From Leptospira soteropolitanensis (GTDB taxonomy: Bacteria > Spirochaetota > Leptospiria > Leptospirales > Leptospiraceae), in the NCBI RefSeq assembly GCF_026151655.1, contig NZ_JAMQPN010000002.1, positions 186,001 through 250,000 on the forward strand: 64,000 nt of DNA. Reading direction: 5' to 3'. Below the pieces are notes generated by a model, which did no database searches, was not told where the DNA came from, and worked only from the letters and a program-made list of their open reading frames with translations. The position numbers and the translations under genes were made by a program. Positions 36,361 through 45,418 of the stretch are shown in pieces (the stretch's first letter is position 1; every line of letters starts with the position of its first letter).

Positions 36361-37128
36361 ATGGACGAGCTTACCAAAAGAGTTATCCCTTGCTTGGATA
36401 TCAAAGGGGGAAGGGTCGTAAAAGGCGTACAGTTTGTAAACCTAATCGATGCTGGTGATCCTGTATCTTGCGCAGTCGCTTACGAAGAAAACAAAGCAGA
36501 TGAACTTTGTTTTTTAGATATTACTGCCTCTTCTGATAAAAGAGACATTCTTCTACATTTAGTAGAACAAGTGGCAAATAAACTCTTTATTCCTTTCACG
36601 GTAGGTGGCGGAATTCGAACCGTTGAGGATGTAAAGGCTGTTTTAAACAAGGGAGCCGATAAAGTTTCCATTAATACAAGTGCCTTTCAAAATCCCAAAC
36701 TACTGAAGGAATCTAGTGAAATTTATGGATCTCAGTGTATCGTCTGTGCGATTGATGTAAAATTTCATCCAGAACGCAAACGTTATGAAGTATATCTCAA
36801 TGGCGGACGCTTAGAAACTGGTAGAGAAGCTTTAGATTGGGGTAAGGAAGCTTTTGAAATGGGTGCCGGCGAAATTTTACTGACTTCAATGGATAAAGAT
36901 GGAACCAAAGATGGTTTTGATATCACACTGATGAAGTCTTTTACTTCCAATCTTTCCATTCCAATCATTGCATCCGGTGGTGCAGGGAATCCAGAACATA
37001 TGGCAGAAGTCATCCTTCGTGGTGGTGCCGATGCCGTACTTGCCGCCTCCATTTTTCACTTCGGTGAATTTTCAATTCAAGAAACAAAACAAACAATGAA
37101 AGAGATGGGAATCAAAGTGAGATTATGA
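36361..37128 (+). CDS. hisF: Imidazole glycerol phosphate synthase subunit HisF
   Basis: Cyclase subunit producing imidazole glycerol phosphate and AICAR in histidine synthesis, using ammonia from HisH. The 255-residue TIM barrel has the catalytic Asp in IPCLDIKGGRVVKG near residue 12, the second Asp in CAIDVK near residue 131 and phosphate loops GGGIRT and ASGGAGNPEH. hisH is not adjacent. It overlaps the symporter gene (ATGA) and so belongs to the lptD-gat unit, an unexpected setting for a his gene. Confidence 0.96.
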   Translation: MDELTKRVIPCLDIKGGRVVKGVQFVNLIDAGDPVSCAVAYEENKADELCFLDITASSDKRDILLHLVEQVANKLFIPFTVGGGIRTVEDVKAVLNKGADKVSINTSAFQNPKLLKESSEIYGSQCIVCAIDVKFHPERKRYEVYLNGGRLETGREALDWGKEAFEMGAGEILLTSMDKDGTKDGFDITLMKSFTSNLSIPIIASGGAGNPEHMAEVILRGGADAVLAASIFHFGEFSIQETKQTMKEMGIKVRL

Positions 37129-38855
37129 TTCCGTTCCATTTTCTAGATTTTGTTTTTTTCCTCTCTCCATTTGTCATTATTGTCCTTCTTTTATTTCGTT
37201 TTCGCTCCAAACAAAAATCCACTAAAGAATACTTCCAAGCAGAAGGAAGTTTGTCTTGGTTTGTGGCAGGTACAGCAATGGTGGCCACCACGTTTGCGGC
37301 AGATACACCACTTGCTGTAACGGAAATTATACGAGGACAAGGAATTTCTGGTAATTGGATTTGGTGGTATATGGCTGTGGGTGGATTTGTCACAGTATTT
37401 TTCTTTTCCAAACTTTGGAAAAGATCCGGCGCAACGACCGATTTAGAACTAATAGGACTACGTTATAGCGGAAAAGAAGCAGATTTTTTAAGAGGATTCA
37501 AAGCCTTTGTGATTGGTTTTTTACTCAATCTTGTGATTCTCGGTTGGGTCAATTTAGCCATGTTAAAAATCATTCCAGTTTTTTTCCCGAATCTAACAAG
37601 CCCACAATTACTCATATATTTATTACTGTTTGGAGTGTTTTATACTTCGATTGCGGGACTTCGTGGAATTTCTTATATCGATGTCTTTCAGTTTTTTTTA
37701 GCATGGATAGGGTGTATCCTCTTTGCTTATTTCGCAGTAAATTTACCTTCCGTTGGTGGATTGGAAGGATTAAAACATAAGTTAGATGCAAACAAAATTT
37801 TATTCCTTCCGAATGGGAAATCGGGAACCCTTCCTTGGGATCATTTCTTAATCTTACTAACAGTACTTTGGTGGTCAAGTTGGTATCCCGGTTCGGAACC
37901 AGGCGGAGGAGGATACATAGCCCAAAGAATCCTTGCAACAAAAAATGAAAACGCTGCACTAAAAGGTTCTCTTTGGTTTGTGGTTGCCCATTATTTTGTT
38001 CGGCCTTGGCCCTGGATTCTAGTTGCTCTCGTATCGATTGTGCTTTATCCCAATCTCTCTGAAGCAGAAAGTGGGAAAGGATTCCTTATGGTACTACAAG
38101 AAGGAATGCCTAGTGGAATGATGGGTCTTATGCTAAGTGCCTTTCTTGCGGCTTATTTATCAACTTTAGCAACACATTTGAATTGGGGAGCCTCTTACCT
38201 TGTCAATGACCTATTAAAACCAATGACAAAAGTTGGTAAACCAGATTCTTATTATCTCAAAATCTCCTATGGAATCCAAATCCTAACAGCGGTTTGTTCC
38301 TTTTTTCTTGCTGTTTATGGAATGGAAACCATCAAAGGTGCTTGGGTATTTTTACTTGAGGCCTCTTCCGGGATTGGTTTTATCTTAATTGCCCGTTGGT
38401 TTTTTTGGCGTATTTCTGCATGGACAGAAATTTTGGCCTTTATCCTTTCCCCGATTTTATATTTACTTTTTGCTGTTTATCTAAAAGCAGTATTTCCATA
38501 TTCTATTTTCTATACGGCAATCACTTCTAGCATCATTCTGATTCTTTCTACTTATGTTTTACCTACTACCAAACAAGATGTTTTAGTTCGATTTTATGAA
38601 ACAACGAAACCTCCTTTTTTCTTTTGGAAAGGTTTATTTAAAAAAGAAAAGGAGCAAAAACAAATCATTTATCCGAATCATTTGATTGTCTCTTTTTTAG
38701 GGACTATTTCCGGTCTTTGTTTTGTATTTGGGGGATTATATTCGATCCAATGTTTGGTTTGGAAAGAAGGAGAAATTTTGATTGGTTTACCGACCTTTCT
38801 TTTAGGATTCTTTGGCTTATATTTTTCAATCCAATCGTTACAAGAAAAAACTTAA
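37125..38855 (+). CDS. Sodium:solute symporter (SSS/SLC5 family)
   Basis: A 576-residue integral membrane protein with about 12-13 spans. The early segment SWFVAGTAMVATTFAADTPL and GISGNWIWW, a later GSEPGGGGYIAQRILA and SAFLAAYLSTLATHLNWG match the SSS family, which couples uptake of sugars, amino acids, osmolytes or nucleosides to sodium. The substrate cannot be inferred. It is coupled to hisF and ends the plus-strand unit, converging with the lipase gene 20 bp away. Confidence 0.82.
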   Translation: MIPFHFLDFVFFLSPFVIIVLLLFRFRSKQKSTKEYFQAEGSLSWFVAGTAMVATTFAADTPLAVTEIIRGQGISGNWIWWYMAVGGFVTVFFFSKLWKRSGATTDLELIGLRYSGKEADFLRGFKAFVIGFLLNLVILGWVNLAMLKIIPVFFPNLTSPQLLIYLLLFGVFYTSIAGLRGISYIDVFQFFLAWIGCILFAYFAVNLPSVGGLEGLKHKLDANKILFLPNGKSGTLPWDHFLILLTVLWWSSWYPGSEPGGGGYIAQRILATKNENAALKGSLWFVVAHYFVRPWPWILVALVSIVLYPNLSEAESGKGFLMVLQEGMPSGMMGLMLSAFLAAYLSTLATHLNWGASYLVNDLLKPMTKVGKPDSYYLKISYGIQILTAVCSFFLAVYGMETIKGAWVFLLEASSGIGFILIARWFFWRISAWTEILAFILSPILYLLFAVYLKAVFPYSIFYTAITSSIILILSTYVLPTTKQDVLVRFYETTKPPFFFWKGLFKKEKEQKQIIYPNHLIVSFLGTISGLCFVFGGLYSIQCLVWKEGEILIGLPTFLLGFFGLYFSIQSLQEKT

Positions 38856-38875
38856 AAATCTTTCACGAATCTAAT

Positions 38876-39979
38876 TTAATAAGGGGAATTTCTGATTTCA
38901 GATATCACTGACATAAATAGATTTCTGCTTTTCGTATCATCAACATTTTTTGTTTGGAAGGCCATCATGGAATGGTCAACGTCTGCCACTTGGATCTGTT
39001 TGTAGGATAAATTCCCAAGTAAAGCACTATTGATGGGTACAATCCCATCAGACTGCGTAAAACTAGCGTTATTCAAAATGGAACAACCTGCCTTGTAATA
39101 TTCGGCTTCTCCGACATTACAATCACTCATCACTCCGGCAAAACTCACAAATCTTCCATTCAAACCGGAACTTAAATAGGATTGATTCAAAGCATCTAAA
39201 ACCGGATTGTTTGCTCCCGCCAAATTAGTTTGCCCTACGCCTTGGTTGGTATGACCAAGCTCCGAACCACCTTGCGTTCCCACAAGATAACTTCCTAACT
39301 CATTTAAAAAGGGATTACTGTTTAAAAAACTGGGAGTAGCAAATGGGGATCCAAATTGAGGACTTGCTAAGGTTACTACCAAACGAACAAAAGGTAAAAA
39401 TCCGTTTTCTGGTGCCAAAGCCATCCGAGTCACTAGTCCTCCCATTGAATGTGCTACTATATATACTTGGTCAGAATCTGAAAACTGAGAACGTAGAGTA
39501 GAGTGAAATTGCCTTCCATTCACTAGAATACTATTGGATGTTCGGTAAGTGTAAAGATAAAGATCAAACTCACTAATGGCAGACTCCCTTCCTTCCTGGA
39601 AATGAATCATTCCGTTGGAAAAAGTATTTTTTATATTCTGGATCTTTTTTTCGTCGTTTGTAACAGGATCAGAATCTCTTTCTGCTGGATTCCAACCATG
39701 AATAAAAATTATCTTTTTTTTGCCGGTCTTTGCAAAATAATCAGATGATACAAATTGCGCATCAGACAAATTTCTAGAGAATCCAGGAACAAAACCAAAA
39801 AGTTTTTGGTTTGGATTTTGCATAAGACCAAGCCAAGCGAGAAGTAACAATTCGTAGTTCTTTTTCTTTTCAGAAACAAATTCCTTTCTATAAAAATCAT
39901 AAATGCAAGATTGGAATACAAAAATCCCAATGAAGAAAAATACGAAAGTCGATAGTTTATTTCGCCTAACGCGAAACAT
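38876..39979 (-). CDS. Lipase-like alpha/beta-hydrolase lipoprotein
   Basis: A 367-residue exported hydrolase. The N-terminal hydrophobic segment ends in VFQSC (Cys25), a spirochaete-type lipobox. The oxyanion-region FIHGWNP, the nucleophile elbow AHSMGG with its Ser, and late Asp/His (DGIVPIN, DVDHSMM) fit a triacylglycerol lipase or esterase. Substrate and surface exposure are unknown. The start overlaps the 3' end of the methyltransferase gene by 14 nt; it is the last gene of the folD-cysS minus-strand unit. Confidence 0.78.
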   Translation of the reverse strand: MFRVRRNKLSTFVFFFIGIFVFQSCIYDFYRKEFVSEKKKNYELLLLAWLGLMQNPNQKLFGFVPGFSRNLSDAQFVSSDYFAKTGKKKIIFIHGWNPAERDSDPVTNDEKKIQNIKNTFSNGMIHFQEGRESAISEFDLYLYTYRTSNSILVNGRQFHSTLRSQFSDSDQVYIVAHSMGGLVTRMALAPENGFLPFVRLVVTLASPQFGSPFATPSFLNSNPFLNELGSYLVGTQGGSELGHTNQGVGQTNLAGANNPVLDALNQSYLSSGLNGRFVSFAGVMSDCNVGEAEYYKAGCSILNNASFTQSDGIVPINSALLGNLSYKQIQVADVDHSMMAFQTKNVDDTKSRNLFMSVISEIRNSPY

Positions 39980-40739
39980 TTTGTATCCTATCTAAAGTAA
40001 TTCCGCAAGCAACCACAACATTCAAAGAAGTGACAGATCCAAAAAGTGGAATCCTTGCTACATAATCTGCTTCTTCCAAAAGCAAACGTTTCACACCTTC
40101 CCCTTCATTTCCCATAATGACAGCCATCTGCGATGCCTCAGGTAAAGTTTCCCAAATGGATTCTTCTCCTTCCTCATCCGTTGCAAGAATCCAATATTCG
40201 TTCTTTTTCAAAAACTCCATTCCATGCATAAGATTGGCAACTCGATAAATCTGTAAGTGGTGGACCGCTCCGGCAGAAACCTTTTCCACAACAGGAGTAA
40301 TAGGGGAAGTATCCCTATCAGACATTAATACATGTTTTACTCCCATACATTCGGCGGTTCTCAAAATATTTCCTAAGTTTCCTGGGTCTTGTATCCTATC
40401 TAAAATTAAAATAGGACCTTCCCCTGCTTCAACGTTTTGTTTAAAATTCTCAAAACTTAATGAAGAAAAAGCTTTCTGTTTGGTTCGAATGATTACATAA
40501 CCTTGGTGATTTTTATCTGAGGCAATCCGATCTAGTTCTCGAGTAGATGTAGTTGTAAATTTAACTGAATTAGGAAGGTAACTTCGGATTCTTTGTTTTT
40601 CCTCATTTCCAAGTGAATCTTTAATGATGACTTCACGAATGGTTTTAATCCCTCGTTCGGGAGCCATTTGATCTAAGGATTCCAAAAATTCAAAAAAATT
40701 ACGTTTTCCAAAAAGGATTTCTACTGGGCTTTTTTCCAT
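39966..40739 (-). CDS. SpoU/TrmH-family RNA 2'-O-methyltransferase
   Basis: A 257-residue SPOUT methyltransferase with an N-terminal substrate-binding domain and C-terminal trefoil-knot domain. The motifs DRIQDPGNLGNILRTA, GNEGEGV and SLNVVVACGI are diagnostic. It overlaps cysS by 19 nt; a cysS-rlmB-type pairing is widespread in bacteria and favours an RlmB-like 23S rRNA ribose methyltransferase, though a tRNA target is possible. Confidence 0.88.
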   Translation of the reverse strand: MEKSPVEILFGKRNFFEFLESLDQMAPERGIKTIREVIIKDSLGNEEKQRIRSYLPNSVKFTTTSTRELDRIASDKNHQGYVIIRTKQKAFSSLSFENFKQNVEAGEGPILILDRIQDPGNLGNILRTAECMGVKHVLMSDRDTSPITPVVEKVSAGAVHHLQIYRVANLMHGMEFLKKNEYWILATDEEGEESIWETLPEASQMAVIMGNEGEGVKRLLLEEADYVARIPLFGSVTSLNVVVACGITLDRIQNVSR

Positions 40740-42178
40740 GTGGTTTTTCCATCTTTTGTATCAGCAAGAACTATCCCTTTTTCTTCCAATTCTTTACGAA
40801 TTCTGTCTGCAGAAGAGAAATCTTTATTTTGTTTGGCCGTCTTTCTTATTGCAATCTGCTCTAAGATCCATTCTTCCGAAAGTCCGTCCAAATCCTGACT
40901 TTGTTTTTTAAACTGAAATACAGCAAATAGTTCATTGATTTTAAAAAACAAATGAGCTATTTCCTTTAAATACAGAGTATCAATGTTTGAAACATGAGAA
41001 TCCAAATATTGGTTCACAATGCGAACAAGTTCAAATACAGAAGCAAGAGCCTTCGGAACATTCAAATCGTCAGCCAAAGAATTCATAAATTCCAAATTTA
41101 TATTTTGTAAATCTAAAGCAGAAAATTGGAATTCTTCAAACTTTTCGGGAACAGTATCCCATAAATTTCCCACTTCTAATACGCGGTAAATCGTATTCTG
41201 AATTCGTTCCATAGCAATTTTTGATTCTTCCAATTTGCCAAGAGAAAAGTTCAACTTACTTCTGTAATGTGCAGAAATCAAATGATAACGAATTGAATTC
41301 GGATCGTATCCTTTCTCTAAAATATCTCGCAAAGTGTAAAAGTTACCTTTGCTTTTTGACATTTTTTCACCATCAACTAACAAATGCTCGCAGTGAAGCC
41401 ATGTTCCAACAAATTCCTCATTTGGGTAGGCACCAAGGCTTTGAGCCGCCTCATTCTCATGATGAGGGAAGAGGAGGTCAATACCTCCCGTATGAATATC
41501 AACACCAGAACCATAAACCTTTCGAATCATTGCTGAACATTCTAAATGCCAACCAGGACGTCCGTTTCCAATCCGAGTATGCCAACATTTTTCTTCTTCA
41601 CTCTTTTGATTTTTCCATAGGACAAAATCTCTTACGTCGTCCTTTTCGTATTCATCAGCATCATAACGAACCCCTGCCTTCATACCAGAAACATCAATTT
41701 TAGATAGTTCCCCGTATCGACTAAATTTCTGGATCGAAAAGTATAAGTTTCCATCTTTTTCGTAAACAAGTCCATTGGAACTCAATGTTTCCACAAGTCC
41801 AACCATTGCGTCAATGGATTCAGTGGCTTTCGGGTAATGTTCTAATTTCTGAACATGGAGAGTTTCTAAATCTTTAAAAAAAGCCTCTGTCCAAGGTTTT
41901 GTGAATTCTTCTACACTTATTTTTCTTTTTATTGATTCGTTTATAATTTTATCATCTATGTCAGTGATATTCATTGACTGATTCAGCTTATAACCACCTA
42001 ACAAAAGAGAGCGCCGAAGAACATCTACGAACAAAAAAGATCGAATATTTCCAATATGGGCAAAGTTATAAACCGTTGGCCCACACGAGTAAATGGTCAC
42101 ATTAGAAGGATCTTTTGGTAAAAATTTTTCTTTTTTACCCGATTTTGAATTTTGAAATACAAAAGGAACAACTGTCAT
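40721..42178 (-). CDS. cysS: Cysteinyl-tRNA synthetase
   Basis: Class I synthetase of 485 residues charging tRNA(Cys). Zinc-binding Cys in SCGPTVYNFAHIGN, the HIGH-like HIGN signature in the same segment, the ECSAMI zinc residue, HHENEAAQS, and KMSKSKGNF near residue 270 are all present. It overlaps the esterase gene upstream (ATGA) and the methyltransferase gene downstream, so four genes here are tightly coupled. Confidence 0.97.
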   Translation of the reverse strand: MTVVPFVFQNSKSGKKEKFLPKDPSNVTIYSCGPTVYNFAHIGNIRSFLFVDVLRRSLLLGGYKLNQSMNITDIDDKIINESIKRKISVEEFTKPWTEAFFKDLETLHVQKLEHYPKATESIDAMVGLVETLSSNGLVYEKDGNLYFSIQKFSRYGELSKIDVSGMKAGVRYDADEYEKDDVRDFVLWKNQKSEEEKCWHTRIGNGRPGWHLECSAMIRKVYGSGVDIHTGGIDLLFPHHENEAAQSLGAYPNEEFVGTWLHCEHLLVDGEKMSKSKGNFYTLRDILEKGYDPNSIRYHLISAHYRSKLNFSLGKLEESKIAMERIQNTIYRVLEVGNLWDTVPEKFEEFQFSALDLQNINLEFMNSLADDLNVPKALASVFELVRIVNQYLDSHVSNIDTLYLKEIAHLFFKINELFAVFQFKKQSQDLDGLSEEWILEQIAIRKTAKQNKDFSSADRIRKELEEKGIVLADTKDGKTTWKKAQ

Positions 42179-43143
42179 AAGGCAAAAATTTCTTTAACAA
42201 ACTCAAGGTTGGCTTGAGGTTGTTTATCTTTTCCTGCTTCGTTTCCTTCTGTAGGATACAACTGCATTCGTTTATCGCAATTCATATGATTAAACAAAGC
42301 AAATGTAGATTTTGGATGGGAAATCACATCTTCCATACCACAAGAGAATAGTGCCGGAATCTTTATTTTTTTTGCAAAGTTTAATGCATCAAAATAAGCA
42401 AGTTCCTTTTTATAATCTATTTTTTTAGTAGCTCTCTTTTCCAAAAAAGGTGTAAGCTCTCTCACCCAAGGATTTCCTTTTAAAGAAATCTGGTCTTTGT
42501 CTATATAACAAAAGGAAGGTGTTTCTAAAATGAGTCCTTTAATTCTATCTGAGTAAGCTGCTCCAAAGACAGAAAGTGCGGATCCTAATGACTTCCCATG
42601 CAAAATAATTTGATCACCATCAATTCCATCGGTTAAACGTAAAAATTCAATCGTACGAATTACATCTAAATAAAGTTTACGCATATAAAACTCTTCTTTT
42701 TGGTCGAGACCATACGCAAAATAATTAGGAGTCCAGCCAATTGGTGCTTTTCCTGTAACCGGATCAATGGGTGCATGAATCATTTCTTCACCATGACCAC
42801 GTAAGGTGAGATGTAGCTGTGCCACTCCCAAATCAGAATACCCTTTTTGAATTTCTTCTGGAAGCGCTAAATAATCATGAAAATAAACAATGACTGGCCT
42901 GTTTCCCCTTTTTCTAGGGATAGCCAATTTCCCATGTAACACATGATTGCCGATACTTTGAAAACTCACATCGTTCAGTGATTCCCAAATAAAAGAACCT
43001 TTCAGAACGGTTTTATAACTGGCTTTGATGGGAACTTTTTTTAATTCGGAAATTCCTTCTTTCCAAAAACTATCTAAATCCGAAGGAGGATCAAGTTTTG
43101 GAACCGTCTGGAAACATTCATCAAAACTAACGGTTTGAGGCAT
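42175..43143 (-). CDS. Acetyl-xylan-esterase-type alpha/beta hydrolase
   Basis: A 322-residue hydrolase of the AXE1/cephalosporin-C deacetylase family. Visible are the N-terminal FDECFQTVPKLDPPSDLDSFW typical region (shown here only in part), RGHGEEMIHAP, the nucleophile elbow HGKSLGSALS with Ser near residue 183, and an acid/His pair near GMEDVISHPKS and the C-terminus. These enzymes deacetylate sugars or antibiotics; no signal peptide is seen, so an intracellular small substrate is likely. It overlaps folD by 17 nt. Confidence 0.8.
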   Translation of the reverse strand: MPQTVSFDECFQTVPKLDPPSDLDSFWKEGISELKKVPIKASYKTVLKGSFIWESLNDVSFQSIGNHVLHGKLAIPRKRGNRPVIVYFHDYLALPEEIQKGYSDLGVAQLHLTLRGHGEEMIHAPIDPVTGKAPIGWTPNYFAYGLDQKEEFYMRKLYLDVIRTIEFLRLTDGIDGDQIILHGKSLGSALSVFGAAYSDRIKGLILETPSFCYIDKDQISLKGNPWVRELTPFLEKRATKKIDYKKELAYFDALNFAKKIKIPALFSCGMEDVISHPKSTFALFNHMNCDKRMQLYPTEGNEAGKDKQPQANLEFVKEIFAL

Positions 43144-44002
43144 GGGAATCCAACTTAGGTGAAAACTGATTTAAAAAACTATACATAGTTTGTAAAAGAA
43201 GAACTGAAATTGTCATTGGACCAACTCCACCAGGTACTGGCGTATAATAAGAAGCTTTGTCTTTTACTTTGGAAATTTCAATATCTCCTACATTGCCAAC
43301 ATTATAGCCAGCATCCAAAACCACTGCTCCTTCCTTAATCCAATCAGCCTTTATGAACTCAGGTTTTCCAACTGCACCTACCACAATGTCTGCTTGTTTC
43401 ACAAGGTCAGGTAAATTTTTAGTTTTCGAATGACATAAAGTAACTGTAGCGTTTAAATTTGTGAGCATAATTGCCATAGGTTTTCCAAGAATAGGAGAAC
43501 GTCCAACAACGACTGCATGTTTACCAGTTACATCAATTCCATATTCTTGAAGGAGTAAAACCATTCCATAAGGAGTACACGGATAATATGCTTCACTATT
43601 CATAGAAAGTTTTCCAAAGGAAATGGTAGTCACACCATCCACATCCTTCTCTAAAGCAATTTCATCAAAACACAAACGTTCATCAATTTGGTGCGGTACT
43701 GGATGTTGTAAAAGAATTCCATGAACTGAATTATCTGCATTCAGTTTTTTAATTTCGGCTAACAGCTCTTCTGTGGTTGTTTCTTCTTTCATCCGAACAT
43801 ACCGAGAACCCATTCCCACTTTTTCGCAGGCTTTTACTTTCATGTTCACATAAGTTTCCGATGCAGGGTTATCCCCAACAAGGATGGTGGCAAGAGTGGG
43901 AACCCCTTTGCCTTCGGATTTTGCTTTCGCTAATGTTTCTGCGATTCGATTTCGAATTTTTTCGGAAATCGCTTTACCGTCTAATAGGATGCTAGATTTC
44001 AT
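43127..44002 (-). CDS. folD: Methylenetetrahydrofolate dehydrogenase/cyclohydrolase FolD
   Basis: Bifunctional enzyme interconverting methylene-, methenyl- and formyl-tetrahydrofolate. The 291-residue protein has the catalytic Lys in TYVNMKVKACEKVG near residue 55, LLQHPVP, the NADP loop VVGRSPILGKPMA and the C-terminal TPVPGGVGPMT. It heads the minus-strand unit folD-esterase-cysS-methyltransferase-lipase. The promoter should lie in the 55-bp gap to the divergent asnS. Confidence 0.97.
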   Translation of the reverse strand: MKSSILLDGKAISEKIRNRIAETLAKAKSEGKGVPTLATILVGDNPASETYVNMKVKACEKVGMGSRYVRMKEETTTEELLAEIKKLNADNSVHGILLQHPVPHQIDERLCFDEIALEKDVDGVTTISFGKLSMNSEAYYPCTPYGMVLLLQEYGIDVTGKHAVVVGRSPILGKPMAIMLTNLNATVTLCHSKTKNLPDLVKQADIVVGAVGKPEFIKADWIKEGAVVLDAGYNVGNVGDIEISKVKDKASYYTPVPGGVGPMTISVLLLQTMYSFLNQFSPKLDSHASNR

Positions 44003-44057
44003 TCTGTAAGTTCAAATTTTCAGAGAAAATTGAACTGGCAAACAGAAAAAACCATCA

Positions 44058-45359
44058 ATGATTCCAAGTTTAGATCCATCAAAATCCAATTCTCATCCCA
44101 CTTCCACTCATAGCTTCCAAGGTTGGGTCCAAGGACTCCGAGGAAATAACCATGTCCAATTCCTCCAACTCCGCTCCGAGGGAAAAATCTTCCAAGTGGT
44201 AGCAGAAAAAGAATTTTTAGGGGAAGATATCTTCAAACAGGTCAAAGGCCTTCCTCAGGAAACCTCACTTGTGGTAGAGGGTATTTTACAAGAGAATGCC
44301 AAGGCACCGGGCGGAAAGGAATTGTTTTTACACGCTTTATCCATAGTAGGTGAGTCCGACCAATACCCGATCACTCCGAAAGAACATGGACCCGATTTTT
44401 TACACAATCATAGACATTTATGGTTACGTTCCAAACGCCAACTTGCCATCCAAAGAGTGCGATCCGAATTGTCCTTTGCCATCAGAGAATTCTTTCGTAA
44501 TGACGGATACACCCTCATCGACACACCCATTCTCACAGGCTCCATTGGCGAATCAGCCGGAACTCTTTTTTCCACAGAATATTTCGATTTAGGACAGGCT
44601 TATCTGGCCCAAACGGGACAATTGTATTTAGAAACGGCAGCCTTTGCTCACTCGAAAGTCTACTGTTTTGGCCCCACATTTCGTGCAGAGAAAAGCAAAA
44701 CAAGAAGGCACTTAACAGAATTCTGGATGTTGGAAGCGGAAACTGCCTTTCTTGGCCAAGATGGAAATTTAGACCTACAAGAACGATTTGTAAAAACAGT
44801 CCTAAAGACCACCATCGAACGCACCTTAGAAGATCTAAAGGTTTTGGACAGGGATCCCGCGCCTCTTTTAGAACAACTGGCAAAAACCTTCCCTCGTGTC
44901 GATTATGGAGAAGCCATCCAAATTTTACAAACCGCCGGCGAAGAGATCACTTGGGGAGAAGATATCAATTCCGATAGAGAACAAATTCTCACAACTCATT
45001 TTGGAACAGCAATATTTATCCAAAATTTTCCACGTTCCATCAAGGCCTTTTATATGAAACAAAATCCAAACGATCCGAAAACCGTCCTCTCTGCAGACCT
45101 CATTGCACCTGATGGCATCGGAGAGATCATCGGAGGTTCGGAAAGGGAAGAATCTTACGAAAAAATTGTGGAACGGCTCAAAGAAGAGGAGTTACCTCCA
45201 GAGGATTATTCTTGGTATTTGGACCTTCGTAAATATGGCTCTGTCCCACATTCTGGATTTGGAATGGGTTTAGAGAGGGTGATTGCTTGGATTTGTGGTT
45301 TATCCCATATTCGGGAATGCATTCCATTCCCAAGGATGATTTACAGACTGAGTCCCTAA
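44058..45359 (+). CDS. asnS: Asparaginyl-tRNA synthetase
   Basis: Class IIb synthetase of 433 residues charging tRNA(Asn) with asparagine. An N-terminal OB-fold (GWVQGLRGNNHVQFLQL) is followed by the catalytic core with FRAEKSKTRRHLTEFWMLE (motif 2) and GFGMGLERVIAWI (motif 3). The segment TPILTGSIGESAG fits AsnRS rather than AspRS. Direct charging means GatCAB is not strictly needed for Asn-tRNA. It stands alone between folD and the TPR gene. Confidence 0.92.
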   Translation: MIPSLDPSKSNSHPTSTHSFQGWVQGLRGNNHVQFLQLRSEGKIFQVVAEKEFLGEDIFKQVKGLPQETSLVVEGILQENAKAPGGKELFLHALSIVGESDQYPITPKEHGPDFLHNHRHLWLRSKRQLAIQRVRSELSFAIREFFRNDGYTLIDTPILTGSIGESAGTLFSTEYFDLGQAYLAQTGQLYLETAAFAHSKVYCFGPTFRAEKSKTRRHLTEFWMLEAETAFLGQDGNLDLQERFVKTVLKTTIERTLEDLKVLDRDPAPLLEQLAKTFPRVDYGEAIQILQTAGEEITWGEDINSDREQILTTHFGTAIFIQNFPRSIKAFYMKQNPNDPKTVLSADLIAPDGIGEIIGGSEREESYEKIVERLKEEELPPEDYSWYLDLRKYGSVPHSGFGMGLERVIAWICGLSHIRECIPFPRMIYRLSP

Positions 45360-45418
45360 TTTTTCTTAAAGGAAATTTTGCTCATAATCCGATCCTTTAA
45401 AGGAAAGAGAGGATTCTT

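Noticed and set aside
41221..41703. 160-codon frame antisense to cysS
   Set aside because: Contained in cysS, His/Gln-rich composition typical of an antisense shadow.
44533..44883. 116-codon frame antisense to asnS
   Set aside because: Covers conserved AsnRS motifs on the other strand; no start context.
45394..45405. 12-bp palindrome TCCTTTAAAGGA upstream of the TPR gene
   Set aside because: Short, AT-rich, could arise by chance from purine-rich ribosome-site sequence; no terminator tail or second copy.
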